The notes under the pieces were generated by a model. That model was given only the letters and a program-made list of their open reading frames with translations. It had not been told where the DNA came from and did not search any database. A program made the translations under genes and the position numbers. This document shows, one piece after another, positions 61,982 to 64,000 of a stretch of 64,000 bases of DNA (positions are counted from its first letter, which is position 1; the number at the start of each line of letters is the position of its first letter). This stretch comes from Marinomonas spartinae (lineage in GTDB: Bacteria; Pseudomonadota; Gammaproteobacteria; Pseudomonadales; Marinomonadaceae), in the NCBI RefSeq assembly GCF_016461715.1, contig NZ_JAEMUI010000003.1, positions 297,342 to 361,341 of the forward strand, given 5' to 3'.

Positions 61982-64000
61982 ATGAAAAAGCACTATTCCA
62001 ACAAATTAGGCAAAAAAATGTCAGGTGGCCGTTCTCTAGATCATAAAAGTCAAGCGCGTAAACCTCTGATTACGGCTTTAGAGCCTCGCCTGTTGTTGGA
62101 TGGTGCGGCCGTTGCTACGGCAGTAGAAGTGATCAGTGACGCCCAACTACACCATGATGCGACACAAACGGATTCTAATCATACCGTTACTGCTGATAGT
62201 CATAAAGACACCACCAAATCCCTTGTCATTGCGCCGACCGAAGTCCGAGCTGTTGATCCTGCACAAAATAACGGCCGCAAAGAAGTGGTTTTTATTGAAA
62301 CCAATGTCGCGGATTACCAAAGCTTGGTGAATGGTACAAAAGCGGGTGTGGAAGTCGTGCTGCTCGATTCTACCCAAGATGGTTTGTCGCAGATGACTGA
62401 GTGGGCGAAAACTCACAGCGATTATGATGCGATTCATATTATTAGCCATGGCTCGGAAGGTAGTGTCAATCTTGGCGCACTGAATCTGGATAGTTCTGAT
62501 ATTAGCGGTCGTACTTCAGATCTAGCGCAACTGGGCTCGGCATTGAATGAACAGGGGGATTTGCTGCTCTATGGCTGTGATGTGGCAAGTGGCGAAGGGC
62601 AAGCATTTATTGATTCCATCGCACAGCTAACCCAAGCCGATGTGGCCGCATCTAATGATATCACTGGTGCAGCTGGTAAAGGCGGTGACTGGGTTCTAGA
62701 AAAAAGCACTGGCCAGATTGATGTGGCGGCATTACAGGATGTGCATTATCAAGGCACGTTGGCAGCTGTTACTTTTGGGTTTGAGTCTGGTGTCTCAGGT
62801 CTTGGGACGAAAACAGTGACTCAAGATAAGGGTGGTGAAATTCTAAAGGTGACAGCGGATCAGAATCTTGTTGATAGTGATAGTGTTAATGCCTCTATAG
62901 ATGAAGCGAAGTCTGTATCAACCTATGGTGGCCCGATTGCGAGCTGGCTTAAGTTTGAGGTAGAGGGGGGGAAGGTCTTCGATTTTACCAAAATCAATAT
63001 TTATAACGCTAATGCCGATGCTACTTTTACGTTTACTGCTAATGACGGAGCAGCTTTTACCACATCAACTATAAGTTCTGGTCAAACGGTTACTATTGAT
63101 CTACCTAGTGCTGGATTTCAAGGTGTTTCTAATATCACCATGACATCTTCTGATCCGGCAGGGATTGTAATAGACTTTGACTCGGTTATGTTAACGAATA
63201 TCACTGCGGCTAGTGCGCTCCCTAATGCCCCATCAACACCGGATTTGTCAGCGGCATCTGATACCGGTATATCCAGTACGGATAATATTACCAATGACAC
63301 CACGCCCACCTTCACCATCGCGGGTGTCACCGACGGGGCGATGGTTACGCTGTTCAACGACGCGAACAGCAACGGCACTGTCGATGGCGGCGAATCCCTC
63401 GCCACCGAGACCGCCAACGGCACCAGCATCCAGTTGACCACCAGCTCGGCCCTGACCTCTGGCACCTACAACATCAAGGCGATCCAGACCGTCGGTGGAA
63501 CCAACAGCGCTGCTACTTCTGCCCAGTCGGTAACGATTGATACAACAGCGCCAACAGAGACAATTACCTCAGCGACATTTTCGGCTGATACAACGGCTAA
63601 CGGCGGTACTAACAGCGATTTTATAACCAAGACGGCTGAGCAGACGGTCAGTGGCACCTTATCAGCTAACTTGGCATCGGGAGAGAGCGTTTACGTGTCC
63701 CTTGATAATGGGGAGAGCTGGACAGTGGCGACGGCGTCCGTGGGATCGAATACTTGGTCTTTAGCAGGACAAACGTTAACGGAATCAAGCGCCTTAAAAG
63801 TCAAGGTGACTGACAAGGCTGGTAACGACGGAGCAGTTTATAGCCAAGCATATGTGCTGGATACAAGTGCACCAACAAAGACAATTACCTCAGCGGCCTT
63901 TTCGGCTGATACAGCGGCTAACGGCGGTACTAACAGTGACTGGATCACCAAGACGGCGAGTCAGACCGTCAGCGGTACTCTGTCGGCCAATCTAGCCTCA
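61982..64000 (+). CDS. Giant LEPR-motif, DUF4347, Ig-repeat surface protein (3' end outside window)
   Basis: The frame is open from the ATG at 61982 (ribosome site GAGGTGACGAG) to the last base: 673 codons and no stop. Residues 33-42 carry LEPRLLLDGA, the N-terminal motif shared by very large exported proteins. Residues about 103-261 are a DUF4347 domain (VVFIETNVADYQSLVNG, HIISHGSEGSVNLG, LLLYGCDVASGEG, which resembles a caspase-like His/Cys arrangement). Residues about 262-420 form a beta-rich domain. Residues about 425-515 are an Ig-like block with aberrant G/C-ending codon use. A 107-aa repeat then begins and starts a second time before the window ends. No classical signal peptide is seen; export probably relies on the TolC-adaptor genes upstream and a C-terminal signal outside the window. 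Confidence 0.88.
   Translation, partial: MKKHYSNKLGKKMSGGRSLDHKSQARKPLITALEPRLLLDGAAVATAVEVISDAQLHHDATQTDSNHTVTADSHKDTTKSLVIAPTEVRAVDPAQNNGRKEVVFIETNVADYQSLVNGTKAGVEVVLLDSTQDGLSQMTEWAKTHSDYDAIHIISHGSEGSVNLGALNLDSSDISGRTSDLAQLGSALNEQGDLLLYGCDVASGEGQAFIDSIAQLTQADVAASNDITGAAGKGGDWVLEKSTGQIDVAALQDVHYQGTLAAVTFGFESGVSGLGTKTVTQDKGGEILKVTADQNLVDSDSVNASIDEAKSVSTYGGPIASWLKFEVEGGKVFDFTKINIYNANADATFTFTANDGAAFTTSTISSGQTVTIDLPSAGFQGVSNITMTSSDPAGIVIDFDSVMLTNITAASALPNAPSTPDLSAASDTGISSTDNITNDTTPTFTIAGVTDGAMVTLFNDANSNGTVDGGESLATETANGTSIQLTTSSALTSGTYNIKAIQTVGGTNSAATSAQSVTIDTTAPTETITSATFSADTTANGGTNSDFITKTAEQTVSGTLSANLASGESVYVSLDNGESWTVATASVGSNTWSLAGQTLTESSALKVKVTDKAGNDGAVYSQAYVLDTSAPTKTITSAAFSADTAANGGTNSDWITKTASQTVSGTLSANLAS
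63296..63508 (+). other. High-G+C codon segment inside the giant gene
   Basis: By hand count 63 of 71 codons here end in G or C, against 23 of 72 in the stretch just before. The encoded part (DTTPTFTIAGVTDGAMVTLF and so on) is a bacterial Ig-like domain. The sharp change suggests this segment came from a high-G+C donor. Confidence 0.8.
63551..64000 (+). repeat. 321-bp tandem repeats encoding 107-aa Ig-like units
   Basis: CCAACAGAGACAATTACCTC at 63551 recurs at 63872 with one change. The first about 70 bases of the two units are almost identical; later parts keep the protein (TVSGTLSANLAS) but differ at synonymous sites. The second unit is cut by the window end, so the total copy number is unknown. 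Confidence 0.88.

Noticed and set aside
1..64000. tRNA, rRNA, CRISPR arrays, insertion sequences, integrons
   Set aside because: I looked for cloverleaf-like stretches, regularly spaced repeats, transposase motifs and terminal inverted repeats in the gaps and found none that hold up.

Overview
The window reads as chromosomal DNA of a marine gammaproteobacterium of the Oceanospirillales type. A Marinomonas-like organism is my best guess. The basis is gene content, gene order (a dsbD-accBC-prmA-dusB-fis-purHD run of the kind seen in pseudomonads and relatives), moderate G+C and the style of the proteins; no rRNA is present to confirm it. I see no tRNA, rRNA, insertion sequence, integrase or CRISPR array.

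Layout. 1-4650: 3' end of the respiratory complex I operon (nuoL partial, nuoM, nuoN), closed by a bidirectional terminator. 4661-15635: a long minus-strand housekeeping block: dsbD, accB, accC, prmA, a zinc-ribbon/DUF3426 membrane protein, dusB, fis, purH, purD. The aroQ gene often found between dsbD and accB is absent. 15741-23868: mixed conserved genes: TPR lipoprotein plus DUF2333 protein, GNAT, dGTPase, a LysR reduced to its DNA-binding domain, APS reductase (cysH), CoA-pyrophosphatase-type Nudix, pabB, an alpha/beta hydrolase. 23937-26319: four overlapping or closely spaced prepilin-like genes (minor pseudopilins), then a PP0621-family protein and nadE.

28363-34328 is an accessory stretch framed by two c-di-GMP genes (GAF-EAL and REC-GGDEF). 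It holds a VasI/TagO-like periplasmic protein, a heparanase-like GH79 glycoside hydrolase and a small secreted protein of unknown function. 34458-36489: DUF3422 and MarC membrane proteins. 36579-44785: a complete N-acetylglucosamine-type utilisation locus. An ABC importer and GntR regulator are transcribed leftward and nagB, a BadF-type sugar kinase and nagA rightward, from a control region with a perfect 26-bp palindrome and further half-sites.

45116-48366: a three-gene envelope glycosylation module (polyprenyl-phosphate GT2, VTT/TVP38 membrane protein, ArnT-like GT39) behind an AT-rich leader. 48480-58128: amino-acid and transport genes with local regulators: EamA exporter with divergent LysR, homocysteine S-methyltransferase divergent from a cystathionine gamma-synthase-family enzyme, another LysR, an unusual trpBA pair facing a TetR gene across an operator-like palindrome, and a Bcr/CflA MFS exporter.

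58480-64000 is the most interesting part: a secreted phage-tail-collar-domain protein, a TolC-family outer-membrane lipoprotein, a minimal soluble periplasmic adaptor, and the start of a very large repetitive surface protein with an N-terminal LEPR motif and a DUF4347 domain. No ABC ATPase is present inside the window. The giant gene is a mosaic: one Ig-like block has about 89% G/C-ending codons against about 32% just before it, followed by 321-bp repeats that run off the end.
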